The notes: a model not told the origin generated them from the sequence alone. A stretch of DNA of 13,901 bases from CALVUP01 sp964422195 (GCA_964422195.1 CAYRAF010000031.1:1-13901); one strand, 5' to 3'. Counted from the stretch's first letter, positions 1 to 5,495 are shown. Made by a program: numbers and translations.

Positions 1-191
1 CTATATCCTTTATCATAAGTATTTTTTTCTTTATACATTGAATATAAAATTCTTCTTTGTACGGGTTTTAAACCATCTCTAACATCTGGTATTGCACGAT
101 CTTGAATAATATATTTAGAATATGATCCAAATCTTTCTCCCATAATATCTTCTAAAGTATAATCATATATTTTTTCAATTAAGTTTTTCAT
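1..191 (-). CDS. parC: DNA topoisomerase IV subunit A, N-terminal fragment
   Basis: This is the 5' end of parC, cut by the window edge, with 63 complete codons visible. Topoisomerase IV (ParC2ParE2) decatenates daughter chromosomes; ParC carries the DNA-cleaving tyrosine, which is outside the window. The visible protein starts MKNLIEKIYDYTLEDIMGER and continues with FGSYSKYIIQDRAIPDVRDG and LKPVQRRILYSM, the conserved opening of type IIA topoisomerase A subunits. The form FGSYSKYIIQDRAIPD fits ParC better than GyrA. The ATG at 191 is preceded by GGTGAGAGT as a ribosome-binding site. Its partner parE is about 5.3 kb upstream in the same orientation instead of adjacent, so parC probably has its own promoter (about 208-236). 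Confidence 0.93.
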   Translation of the reverse strand, partial: MKNLIEKIYDYTLEDIMGERFGSYSKYIIQDRAIPDVRDGLKPVQRRILYSMYKEKNTYDKGY

Positions 192-207
192 ACTCTCACC
201 AACTATA

Positions 208-236
208 ATTATATCAAATAAAAAGAAGTTTTACTA
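208..236 (-). promoter_or_regulatory. Possible parC promoter
   Basis: Reading leftwards, a perfect TATAAT (213-208) sits 17 bases upstream of the parC ATG. The best-placed -35 (TTAGTA-like, 18-base spacer) is poor and overlaps the 221-245 hairpin. The -10 is good and the -35 is weak, so this is a tentative call. Confidence 0.4.
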
Positions 237-245
237 ACTTCTTTT
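216..245. terminator. Hairpin upstream of parC, possible bidirectional terminator
   Basis: A perfect 10-bp inverted repeat, AAAAGAAGTT (221-230) and AACTTCTTTT (236-245), has loop TTACT. T-runs lie at the end of the stem in both directions. It could stop leftward transcription arriving from the peptide/antisense region before parC. Its stem overlaps the region where a parC -35 would lie, so a role in parC expression is also possible. Confidence 0.45.
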
Positions 246-410
246 ACAAATATTTACATAAACTTCATTTTTTATATAATTTTAGTATTTTATATTGTTA
301 ACAAAGAAAAAATTGATAAATTCTAACTATTGAAAATATAAATTTCTAATATTTTAATATATAATTTTATCAAAAGTGCCATTTGCACATCATATTTATA
401 TTATGTTAGT
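246..410. other. AT-rich intergenic DNA upstream of the small peptide gene
   Basis: No convincing gene was found in this stretch. It is almost purely A/T and contains a small hairpin, GTGC CATTT GCAC (376-388). A TATTAT (399-404) could be the -10 for the rightward peptide mRNA, which would then start near 410-412. No good -35 is present 17 bases upstream (GTGCCA), so the promoter is only approximate. Confidence 0.4.
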
Positions 411-421
411 CTTTGTTTTGA

Positions 422-443
422 GCATTCATTTAGGGTGTCTACC
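422..443 (+). repeat. Direct repeats, copy 1 (leader of the small peptide mRNA)
   Basis: Two short words, GCATTCAT (422-429) and GTGTCTACC (435-443), recur exactly at 603-610 and 583-591, in reversed order. The first copies lie in the presumed untranslated leader of the hydrophobic peptide mRNA. The second copies lie in the region transcribed in antisense, so the antisense RNA would carry complements to both leader words. Confidence 0.7.
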
Positions 444-463
444 GAATCCTTCATGGAGGAGGT
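441..463 (+). promoter_or_regulatory. Foldback that can hide the peptide's ribosome-binding site
   Basis: TCCT (447-450) can pair with AGGA (457-460), and ACC (441-443) with GGT (461-463), leaving a three-base GAA bulge. The helix would cover the AGGAGG core of the ribosome-binding site at 457-462. Its left arm includes the last bases of direct repeat GTGTCTACC. A minimal frame, ATG GAG GAG GTG TAA (453-467), also overlaps the site just before the true start. Pairing was read by eye and no folding energy was computed. Confidence 0.45.
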
Positions 464-469
464 GTAATT

Positions 470-535
470 ATGTTTAAGAAAGATTTATTAATCTTTGCTT
501 TAATCTTAATTATTTTAATTCTAATCACAAGGTAG
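470..535 (+). CDS. 21-residue hydrophobic peptide, candidate type I toxin
   Basis: A 21-codon frame begins at an ATG eight bases after a very strong ribosome-binding site (GGAGGAGG, 455-462) and ends at TAG. The peptide starts MFKKD, has a run of about 15 Leu/Ile/Phe/Ala residues able to span a membrane, and ends ITR. Short single-span peptides with a charged N-terminus are typical of type I toxins, which damage the membrane when over-expressed. It is the only rightward gene in the first 9.3 kb. It is flanked by direct repeats and faced by a probable antisense RNA, a layout like the pAD1 par locus (Fst toxin). The sequence does not obviously match Fst, which has a central Pro-containing motif and a charged tail, and I do not recognise the family. 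A leader or signalling peptide is an alternative. Confidence 0.65.
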   Translation: MFKKDLLIFALILIILILITR

Positions 536-550
536 GTTCCTATCAGGGGG

Positions 551-588
551 TTAAATTAAAAGGCACCAGTTCTTAAGAACTAGTGTCT
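551..588 (-). terminator. Leftward intrinsic terminator (antisense RNA and probably the radical SAM operon)
   Basis: A hairpin at 561-588 is built around the perfect palindrome AGTTCTTAAGAACT (568-581) and extended by pairs that include G-U. Read leftwards it is followed by TTTTAATTT (561-553), a usable U-tract. Read rightwards it is followed by ACCAACAACG, so it is a poor terminator for the peptide mRNA. It is the first leftward terminator after the radical SAM stop codon at 675, so it may end both the short antisense RNA and the upstream operon. Confidence 0.65.
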
Positions 589-610
589 ACCAACAACGGT
601 AGGCATTCAT
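583..610 (+). repeat. Direct repeats, copy 2 (within the antisense region)
   Basis: GTGTCTACC (583-591) and GCATTCAT (603-610) are exact second copies of the leader words at 435-443 and 422-429. The first lies in the right arm of the leftward terminator stem. The second forms the left arm of the 603-621 hairpin. Related GGTAG/CTACC words at 531-535, 598-602 and 628-633 allow further alternative pairings. Confidence 0.7.
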
Positions 611-627
611 ATAGTGAATGCTCTTTT
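603..627 (+). terminator. Rightward terminator of the small peptide mRNA
   Basis: GCATTCA (603-609) and TGAATGC (615-621) form a perfect 7-bp stem with loop TATAG, followed by TCTTTT (622-627). It is the first plausible rightward terminator after the peptide stop, giving an mRNA of about 215 nt. The same sequence is the first hairpin of the opposing antisense RNA. Confidence 0.55.
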
Positions 628-640
628 CCTACCTATTTAT

Positions 641-670
641 ATTTTAACATAATATCTTGATAGTATTCAA
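641..670 (-). promoter_or_regulatory. Promoter of the antisense RNA
   Basis: Read leftwards, TTGAAT (670-665) and TAAAAT (646-641) are separated by 18 bases, a reasonable sigma-A promoter. Transcription would start near 634. It sits directly behind the radical SAM stop codon (675-677). Confidence 0.5.
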
Positions 671-674
671 CTAT

Positions 675-1667
675 TTATTTGATATTACAATTAATATCTT
701 TTTTAGAATAATCATTTTTAATAGCGTATGTTAAACACTTGAGTCCACCTCTACACAGACTACTATGTTCACAAGATTCACAATCCTCTGGTATAGTATT
801 TTTCCTTAAATCCTTACATACCTCACTATTCTTATATAAATCATACATATCGTTCTTTAATAGATTACCCAATACAATAGGCATTCTCCTACATGGCACT
901 AAATCACCATTTTCCATTACCGTAAGTAAAGTATCCCCCGCAGTACAGTGATAAGCTAAATCATTGATTTCCAAAAATTGTAGTGCCCTATTCATAGATA
1001 CTCTTGTTTTACTATTTTTCTCTAATAAACGATTTCTCTCTTTTCTCATTATAGAAAAATATTTTTTAGTATCTTTAGTATTCATAATTAATTTTTTATC
1101 ATTAGTCTTATCAATAGGTATATATCTATCTGACCAAACATTATTAACTCCGTGTTGCTCACCTATTTTTACAACTTTAGAAAACTCCTTATAGTTTTTA
1201 TGCGTTGCCGTAAATGAAATTGATGTAAATACTCTTTCATTCACCAAAACATCTATTCCTTTTAAAATTCTATCATAAGTACCTTTTCCCCTAATAGAAT
1301 CATTTATTCTTCTACCACCCTCTAAGCTAACTTGAACATAATATGGATTATAACTAGCAATTTCCTTAGCTATTTTTTCATTCAATAAAGTCCCATTAGT
1401 CAAAATAGAAAAACTATATAAATTACTATCTCTTTTAAAAATATCCAATAATTTAAAAAAGTGAGGACATAATAGTGGTTCTCCACCAGTTATATTTATA
1501 TGTCCCCTCATTTTTAATTTTTTTAATAATCTTTTATATTGACCCAATATATTTAATAATTCTTCATACTTAAGCCCTATAGGAACATGATTTTCTTGAT
1601 AGCAGTGTTTACATTTTAAATTACATTTTTCAGATAAGTGCCATTGTAAAACAAAAGTTTTTACCAT
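675..1667 (-). CDS. Radical SAM/SPASM enzyme, probable peptide-modifying maturase
   Basis: This is a 330-residue radical SAM protein. The 4Fe-4S motif CNLKCKHC (Cys15, 19, 22) and the SAM-contacting GGEP (61-64) are intact. The C-terminal region has eight cysteines (241, 259, 284, 296, 299, 305, 311, 327), including GDLVPC and CESCEHSSLC, the pattern of a SPASM domain that binds auxiliary Fe-S clusters. SPASM enzymes commonly modify ribosomally made peptides or proteins, for example with thioether or other crosslinks. The likely start is the ATG at 1667 (MVKTFVLQWH). It overlaps the last seven bases of the upstream gene and uses that gene's Gly codons GGT GGA GGA as ribosome-binding site, so the two are translationally coupled. 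The open frame continues upstream as a MWWRMFI repeat, which is only the other frame of the tail repeat. The Cys-rich tail of the coupled protein is the obvious candidate substrate; this is inference. Confidence 0.9.
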   Translation of the reverse strand: MVKTFVLQWHLSEKCNLKCKHCYQENHVPIGLKYEELLNILGQYKRLLKKLKMRGHINITGGEPLLCPHFFKLLDIFKRDSNLYSFSILTNGTLLNEKIAKEIASYNPYYVQVSLEGGRRINDSIRGKGTYDRILKGIDVLVNERVFTSISFTATHKNYKEFSKVVKIGEQHGVNNVWSDRYIPIDKTNDKKLIMNTKDTKKYFSIMRKERNRLLEKNSKTRVSMNRALQFLEINDLAYHCTAGDTLLTVMENGDLVPCRRMPIVLGNLLKNDMYDLYKNSEVCKDLRKNTIPEDCESCEHSSLCRGGLKCLTYAIKNDYSKKDINCNIK

Positions 1668-3661
1668 GATCCTCCACCACCACATGATGAACATCCTCCA
1701 CCACATGATGAACATCCTCCACCACATGATGAACTACTACCAGAAGAATGTGGGATATAAAAAGAATCACTTATACTGCTAAAATTATCAATTGAAGTGT
1801 AATCAAAATTACCCATATCATCACGCAAATCAATTACTCCTTCAAATTTCTTAATCCATTTTTTTGAAATATTTAATACATAAGTATATGGCAAAATATC
1901 AAAGAAATAATTTGGATTTTTTTCAACCATTGCATTTAATTGATCTTTCTCAGCTACCTCTAAAAATTTTCTAAAACCTAATACTCTAGCTTTTATTTGT
2001 TCACCATAAACTGTATTTCTACCCATGAAAATACTAAAAACAAATGAAGTTAGAATAGCAATAGCTGATATAGCATATAAAATTGAATATCTAGGGTCCA
2101 AATCCTCAATTACAGCATAATTTATTATCCATAATATAAACATAACTATACAAATACAGAAAGCTGCTATCTTATATTTAAATGATTTTGTATCAGTAAC
2201 CTGTTCACTAACTTTCTTCTTAATATTTTCATATATTTCATAAAAGGCTTTATATAAAGTTTTATGTTCACTTATTTTGATAACATCATGCTTTTCAGAG
2301 AATAATTTTTCATATAATATATTTTCATTATCAGTAAGCCCAACTAAACCTTTCTTAGCATTTAATACTCTCTCGTTTTCTTTTTCATATAATTCTTGAA
2401 CTTTTTTTTCTGATTTGTCAACTTCTTCTTTATTATCATAAATAATTTGTATAAAACCACCATTTACTAATTTTTCTTTAATTTTATCATAAGTTGTAAA
2501 ACCGCTATCTAAAGTAGTATCTGTATAAACAGATAATTTCTCTAAGAAATTACTTTCAGACTTAGATAATGTATCATCTGCATCCTTTGTCTTTTTTAAA
2601 ACAACTTTCCTAGCCAATACGTTTTCTTTAACTGCATATGGAAGTAAATTAGTAACAGTATAATCTTTATCATCTTGATCTATTCTAATATATTTTTTAT
2701 TTGCAAGTGAAACAAGAAGTGATATAACAAGTTTTTTATTTAAAGATTTTTTATAAATATATCCTACTTCTGCGGCATCCAATCCATCAGGTGCATAAAA
2801 TTCTAATACTCTAGGAACATTCTTATAATTCTTACCATGTTTGATAAACCAGAATATAATTAATACAGCCGCTAATATGATAAAAATTGCAATTAACATG
2901 GATATATTTGTATAGTTATAACTACCACCCACAAAATAACCTTCAGGTAGTTCTATATCTATTGTTAAAGACTTATTTATTGTTTTATTACCAGAGACAG
3001 TCAATTTATTATCATTTACATAATAAAACAAATCATTAGTAATTTCCTTTTTTCGATATTTATCTAAGAAAAAATGTACTGAATACTCATCAATGTTTTT
3101 AGGCATTTCTACATTAATAGTATAATTTTTTATAGGTGTATACCAATAATCACCAATTGTATGAAAAATAAACTCATCAAAACCATTAAATGGATCTTTA
3201 CCCATATCATAAGTATATGAAATATCATATTTATGATATCCAAGATTAACATATTCATCAGCATTGCCAATTTTTATCCTTGATTTTTTATTAACTGTAT
3301 CAATTTCATAATCTTCTAGTTCACTTCTTAAATTTAAAACTTTGGATTTTCTTTTTATTGTATCATTGTTTTTAGAAGTATATTTTAACCATCTAGGAAT
3401 AAATTTCAATATACCATGGTGATTAGTTTCAGTCCAATTTACCAAAATAGTTTCTTTTACATCTACTTTATTATCTACAGATACTTTCATATCAATTTGA
3501 TAATTTTCAATAGTAAATCCTGGATAATTAGGATTACTCTTAGGCGTTGTAGAAGATACTTTTACAGGATTTTTAGAAGCTTCAAAAGCAATTCCTACAA
3601 AACCAATTACAAAACATAAAATAAATATTGTAATATAACCATAATTGATAATTTTAACAAT
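1661..3661 (-). CDS. DUF2207-like membrane protein with a Cys/Gly-rich C-terminal tail
   Basis: Numbering is from the in-frame Met at 3490 (609 residues). Features are a beta-rich extracytoplasmic N-domain (FTIENYQIDM just upstream of that Met; LPEGYF near 181), a membrane span at about 197-216, the EFYAPDGLDAAEVGYI motif (230-245) typical of DUF2207 proteins, two more spans (about 441-460 and 468-488), and the tail. The tail has Cys589, 593, 596, 600 and 603 in alternating CGGG and CSS units and ends GGGGSW. DUF2207 proteins commonly end in Gly/Ser-rich GSW tails; regular cysteines are the unusual part. The frame stays open 57 or more codons upstream of Met3490 and encodes a hydrophobic signal segment (YITIFILCFVIGFVGIAF), so Met3490 is too late. 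No in-frame ATG, GTG or TTG precedes that segment. I give ATT at 3661, nine bases after AGGTGAAGGG, as a provisional start; a GTG at 3678 fits only if the A7 tract had one more base. lemA lies upstream. Confidence 0.8.
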   Translation of the reverse strand: MVKIINYGYITIFILCFVIGFVGIAFEASKNPVKVSSTTPKSNPNYPGFTIENYQIDMKVSVDNKVDVKETILVNWTETNHHGILKFIPRWLKYTSKNNDTIKRKSKVLNLRSELEDYEIDTVNKKSRIKIGNADEYVNLGYHKYDISYTYDMGKDPFNGFDEFIFHTIGDYWYTPIKNYTINVEMPKNIDEYSVHFFLDKYRKKEITNDLFYYVNDNKLTVSGNKTINKSLTIDIELPEGYFVGGSYNYTNISMLIAIFIILAAVLIIFWFIKHGKNYKNVPRVLEFYAPDGLDAAEVGYIYKKSLNKKLVISLLVSLANKKYIRIDQDDKDYTVTNLLPYAVKENVLARKVVLKKTKDADDTLSKSESNFLEKLSVYTDTTLDSGFTTYDKIKEKLVNGGFIQIIYDNKEEVDKSEKKVQELYEKENERVLNAKKGLVGLTDNENILYEKLFSEKHDVIKISEHKTLYKAFYEIYENIKKKVSEQVTDTKSFKYKIAAFCICIVMFILWIINYAVIEDLDPRYSILYAISAIAILTSFVFSIFMGRNTVYGEQIKARVLGFRKFLEVAEKDQLNAMVEKNPNYFFDILPYTYVLNISKKWIKKFEGVIDLRDDMGNFDYTSIDNFSSISDSFYIPHSSGSSSSCGGGCSSCGGGCSSCGGGGSW
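1671..1735 (-). repeat. 21-bp coding tandem repeat (three copies)
   Basis: Three near-identical copies of a 21-base unit (1671-1694 with one extra triplet, 1695-1715, 1716-1735) encode the CSS-CGGG units of the DUF2207-like protein tail. The unit is a whole number of codons, so copy number could change without breaking the frame. The left-most copy also supplies the ribosome-binding site of the radical SAM gene. Confidence 0.85.
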
Positions 3662-3685
3662 TTTTTTAAACCCTTCACCTAGAAA

Positions 3686-3766
3686 TTAACCACAAAAATT
3701 ATCAATAAATATAAAAAAAAAACCAATAATTTTTTTAGGCAAAAATATCATACGAAACGACTCCAT
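3686..3766 (-). CDS. 26-codon hydrophobic ORF between lemA and the DUF2207-like gene
   Basis: The ATG at 3766 follows a strong ribosome-binding site (AGGAGG overlapping the lemA stop codon), spacing that predicts coupling to lemA. The frame encodes MESFRMIFLPKKIIGFFFIF and then IDNFCG before a TAA at 3688-3686. It is in the same frame as the downstream DUF2207-like gene but separated from it by that stop. It contains a T10 tract (3722-3713). Losing one T would give a 28-residue membrane-spanning peptide ending at a TAG that directly abuts the GTG at 3678. It may be a real small gene, a leader, or the broken original 5' end of the DUF2207-like gene. Confidence 0.4.
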   Translation of the reverse strand: MESFRMIFLPKKIIGFFFIFIDNFCG

Positions 3767-3776
3767 ATAAATCCTC

Positions 3777-4331
3777 CTATAAATCTATATTAATATTTTC
3801 TTTTTCTAAAGAATTAGTTTCAAACATTGCAATTTTTTTATAGCCAAAAATAAGAGCAACTATATTACTTGGAAACATTTGAACTTTATTATTATAAACT
3901 CTAACTACTGCATTATAATACTTTCTTGATTGAGCTATTTCATCTTCAATCTTAACAAGTTTCTTTGATAAATCTAAATAATTCTCATTAGCTTTTAATT
4001 CAGGATAATCCTCCGCAAGTGCAAGTAACTTAGTTAACTCCCTAGATAAATCATTATTTGTAATTACTTTACTATTAATATTCATCTCATCATAAACTTT
4101 ATTTCTTAAATCAACTATTTCCTTAAAAGTCTCTTTTTCGTGTTTACTATATTCTTTAACTACTCCTACTAAACTAGGTATTAAATCCCATCTTTTCTTT
4201 AAATAAACATCAATTGTAGAAAATCCCTCCTCTACATCATTCTTTAAATGAATCAATTTATTAAAAACAATAATAACATATAGGATAATAGCTATTATTG
4301 CTCCTAATAAAACATACATCCATAATTCCAT
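3777..4331 (-). CDS. lemA: LemA family protein
   Basis: The 184-residue protein has an N-terminal membrane anchor (about residues 4-23, WMYVLLGAIIAIILYVIIVF). LemA-family sequence follows: NDVEEGFSTIDVYLKKRWDL, then IPSLVGVVKEYSKHEKETF, a central LLALAEDYPELKANENYLDL and a C-terminal NNKVQMFPSNIVALIFGYKK. The body is expected to form a long helical bundle. The biochemical role of LemA proteins is not established; the genes often sit next to membrane proteins with Gly-rich tails (TPM or DUF2207), as here. The ATG at 4331 follows AGGAGTG. Its TAG stop overlaps the ribosome-binding site of the next ORF. The strong terminator at 4373-4401 lies only 40 bases upstream, and I see no clear promoter in that gap, so expression by read-through or a cryptic promoter is possible. 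Confidence 0.9.
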   Translation of the reverse strand: MELWMYVLLGAIIAIILYVIIVFNKLIHLKNDVEEGFSTIDVYLKKRWDLIPSLVGVVKEYSKHEKETFKEIVDLRNKVYDEMNINSKVITNNDLSRELTKLLALAEDYPELKANENYLDLSKKLVKIEDEIAQSRKYYNAVVRVYNNKVQMFPSNIVALIFGYKKIAMFETNSLEKENINIDL

Positions 4332-4372
4332 ATAATCACACTCCTATTATCATATAAATAATAACATAAAAC

Positions 4373-4401
4373 AAAAAAAAAAGATAGTATATTACTATCT
4401 T
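4373..4401 (-). terminator. Terminator of the surface-protein gene
   Basis: A perfect 9-bp stem, AAGATAGTA (4381-4389) and TACTATCTT (4393-4401), has loop TAT. Read leftwards it is followed by eight T residues (4380-4373). The stem begins within the TAA stop codon of the surface-protein gene. Confidence 0.85.
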
Positions 4402-5404
4402 AATTTACTCTTCTAAATTTTTTATAAGTAATAACAAATACTATACTAGCAACAACAATAGTAATAATACCAACTATAACATTTATATCCATAGTGTTTG
4501 GATTTGGTTCTGATGAATCTGATAGTTTAGTAGCTAGTGTACTCGCAGTGCCTTCAAAATCAGTTAAAGTATTAATATTACTACCAATTTTTAAATATAC
4601 ATCTGTAACATCTCTAATATCATCATTATCACTATATATTAATACATAATAATATGTACCACTTACTATATTATCAATTGTATTTTCAAAAGTTGAAATA
4701 TCAGCATTATTCTTGAAAGTCCATTTTGCTGGAGCATTTTTTGCATATGTTAATAATGATTCATAAGCATCACTACTATTCTTTGCATATTTATTAATAA
4801 TAGTAGAATCATCAACAACCCCTATTTTTATATTTAAAGTTTCTTCAAGAGCAGCTTTTGTATCTTCAGATGAACTAGAACGTCTATATGGAAACTTTGG
4901 CCAGACTGAATGAAATGTTGTTGTTTTTGTTCCTATAGCAAAATTATATCCTTCACCTTTTTTAAATAAATCAGGTAAAGTGAAAGTTATTTTATCACTA
5001 AGAGTATATATATAATTTGCACTACTATCAATAGTGATTTTTAATACATAAGCTGATGTATAATCTTTATATAAATATAAATCATCGCTAACTCCTATCT
5101 CACCTGTACTTGAGGTAACTCCATGCCAACCTGCAATTTTATAATAACTTGTTGATGGTGAACCAGTAGTTGGTAATGTAGGTGCACTATCACTACTCTT
5201 ACATATATATACATAATAACTTGGATATCCAGATTCATGCTTTTCAATACCATTTAAAGTTGCAGTCAAAGTACTATCAACTGCTTCACCTACACCCGTT
5301 GCTTTAATTGTAATACTATACTCCTCATCTGCAGCTTTAACTCCAAATGGTATGAATAATAATCCTATAAATAATATACTTAAATAAATAAATTTCTTTT
5401 TCAT
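4400..5404 (-). CDS. Secreted surface protein with signal peptide and C-terminal sorting-like anchor
   Basis: I do not recognise the 334-residue family. An N-terminal signal peptide (MKKKFIYLSILFIGLLFIPF, then GVKA) has a likely cleavage after residue 24. The mature part is rich in Ser, Thr, Tyr and Asp, has one cysteine (in YVYICKSSD), and looks like beta-rich extracellular domains. The C-terminus is NPNTMD (301-306), a hydrophobic stretch of about 20 residues and a basic KKFRR end. This is the layout of a sortase sorting signal; NPxT resembles the sortase-B-type NPQTN motif. If it is not a sortase substrate it would be a simple C-terminal membrane anchor. The ATG follows AGGAGAG. The gene has its own promoter and terminator, so it is a single-gene unit next to the lemA group. 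A role in adhesion or wall structure is possible but not shown. Confidence 0.8.
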   Translation of the reverse strand: MKKKFIYLSILFIGLLFIPFGVKAADEEYSITIKATGVGEAVDSTLTATLNGIEKHESGYPSYYVYICKSSDSAPTLPTTGSPSTSYYKIAGWHGVTSSTGEIGVSDDLYLYKDYTSAYVLKITIDSSANYIYTLSDKITFTLPDLFKKGEGYNFAIGTKTTTFHSVWPKFPYRRSSSSEDTKAALEETLNIKIGVVDDSTIINKYAKNSSDAYESLLTYAKNAPAKWTFKNNADISTFENTIDNIVSGTYYYVLIYSDNDDIRDVTDVYLKIGSNINTLTDFEGTASTLATKLSDSSEPNPNTMDINVIVGIITIVVASIVFVITYKKFRRVN

Positions 5405-5430
5405 TTACTACACTCTCCTATCATGTTTTA

Positions 5431-5460
5431 ATTATAATAGTTACCCTCCCACTGTGTCAA
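5431..5460 (-). promoter_or_regulatory. Near-consensus sigma-A promoter of the surface-protein gene
   Basis: Read leftwards, TTGACA (5460-5455) and TATAAT (5436-5431) both match consensus exactly, separated by 18 bases. The GC-rich word GTGGGAGGG in the spacer stands out in this AT-rich window. Transcription would start near 5424, giving a leader of about 20 bases that holds the ribosome-binding site AGGAGAG. Confidence 0.85.
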
Positions 5461-5469
5461 TAATTTTAC

Positions 5470-5495
5470 AAAAAAAAAGCTTACTTGACGTAAAC
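5470..5495 (-). terminator. parE terminator
   Basis: Read leftwards, GTTTAC (5495-5490) and GTAAGC (5484-5479) form a 6-bp stem with one T-G pair and loop GTCAA, followed by nine T residues (5478-5470). It starts at the last base of the parE stop codon, so parE is transcriptionally separated from the downstream genes and from parC. Confidence 0.75.

Larger units (their letters stand above)
553..634 (-). ncRNA. Probable antisense RNA (about 80 nt) to the peptide mRNA
   Basis: A leftward promoter (641-670) and the leftward terminator (551-588) would define an RNA of about 80 nt. Its 5' part folds as GCATTCA/TGAATGC around loop CTATA, with an outer GGTAG/CTACC helix. Its 3' part is the terminator hairpin. 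It contains the complements of GCATTCAT and GTGTCTACC and could therefore pair with both words in the peptide mRNA leader (422-443), near the ribosome-binding site. It is also fully complementary to the 3' part of that mRNA. By analogy with RNA II of pAD1 par it would repress translation of the toxin. Existence and ends are inferred from sequence only. Confidence 0.55.

Noticed and set aside
453..467. Four-codon frame ATG GAG GAG GTG TAA as a separate gene
   Set aside because: It coincides with the Shine-Dalgarno sequence itself and has no ribosome-binding site of its own. At most it could influence initiation at 470.
561..588. Hairpin 561-588 as terminator of the rightward peptide mRNA
   Set aside because: Rightwards it is followed by ACCAACAACG with no T-run. 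The T-run lies on the leftward side. The hairpin at 603-621 fits the rightward mRNA better.
739..1194. Rightward open frames of 70 and 76 codons
   Set aside because: They lie opposite the well-supported radical SAM gene, lack ribosome-binding sites and resemble no family.
1668..1727. N-terminal MWWRMFI repeat extending the radical SAM protein by 20 residues
   Set aside because: It is the alternate frame of the tail-encoding tandem repeat. The ATG at 1667 has a ribosome-binding site and puts CxxxCxxC at the usual distance from the N-terminus.
1671..1735. Short regular repeats suggesting a CRISPR-like or VNTR array
   Set aside because: There are no spacers, and the units are contiguous codons inside a long open frame. 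They are protein-coding repeats.
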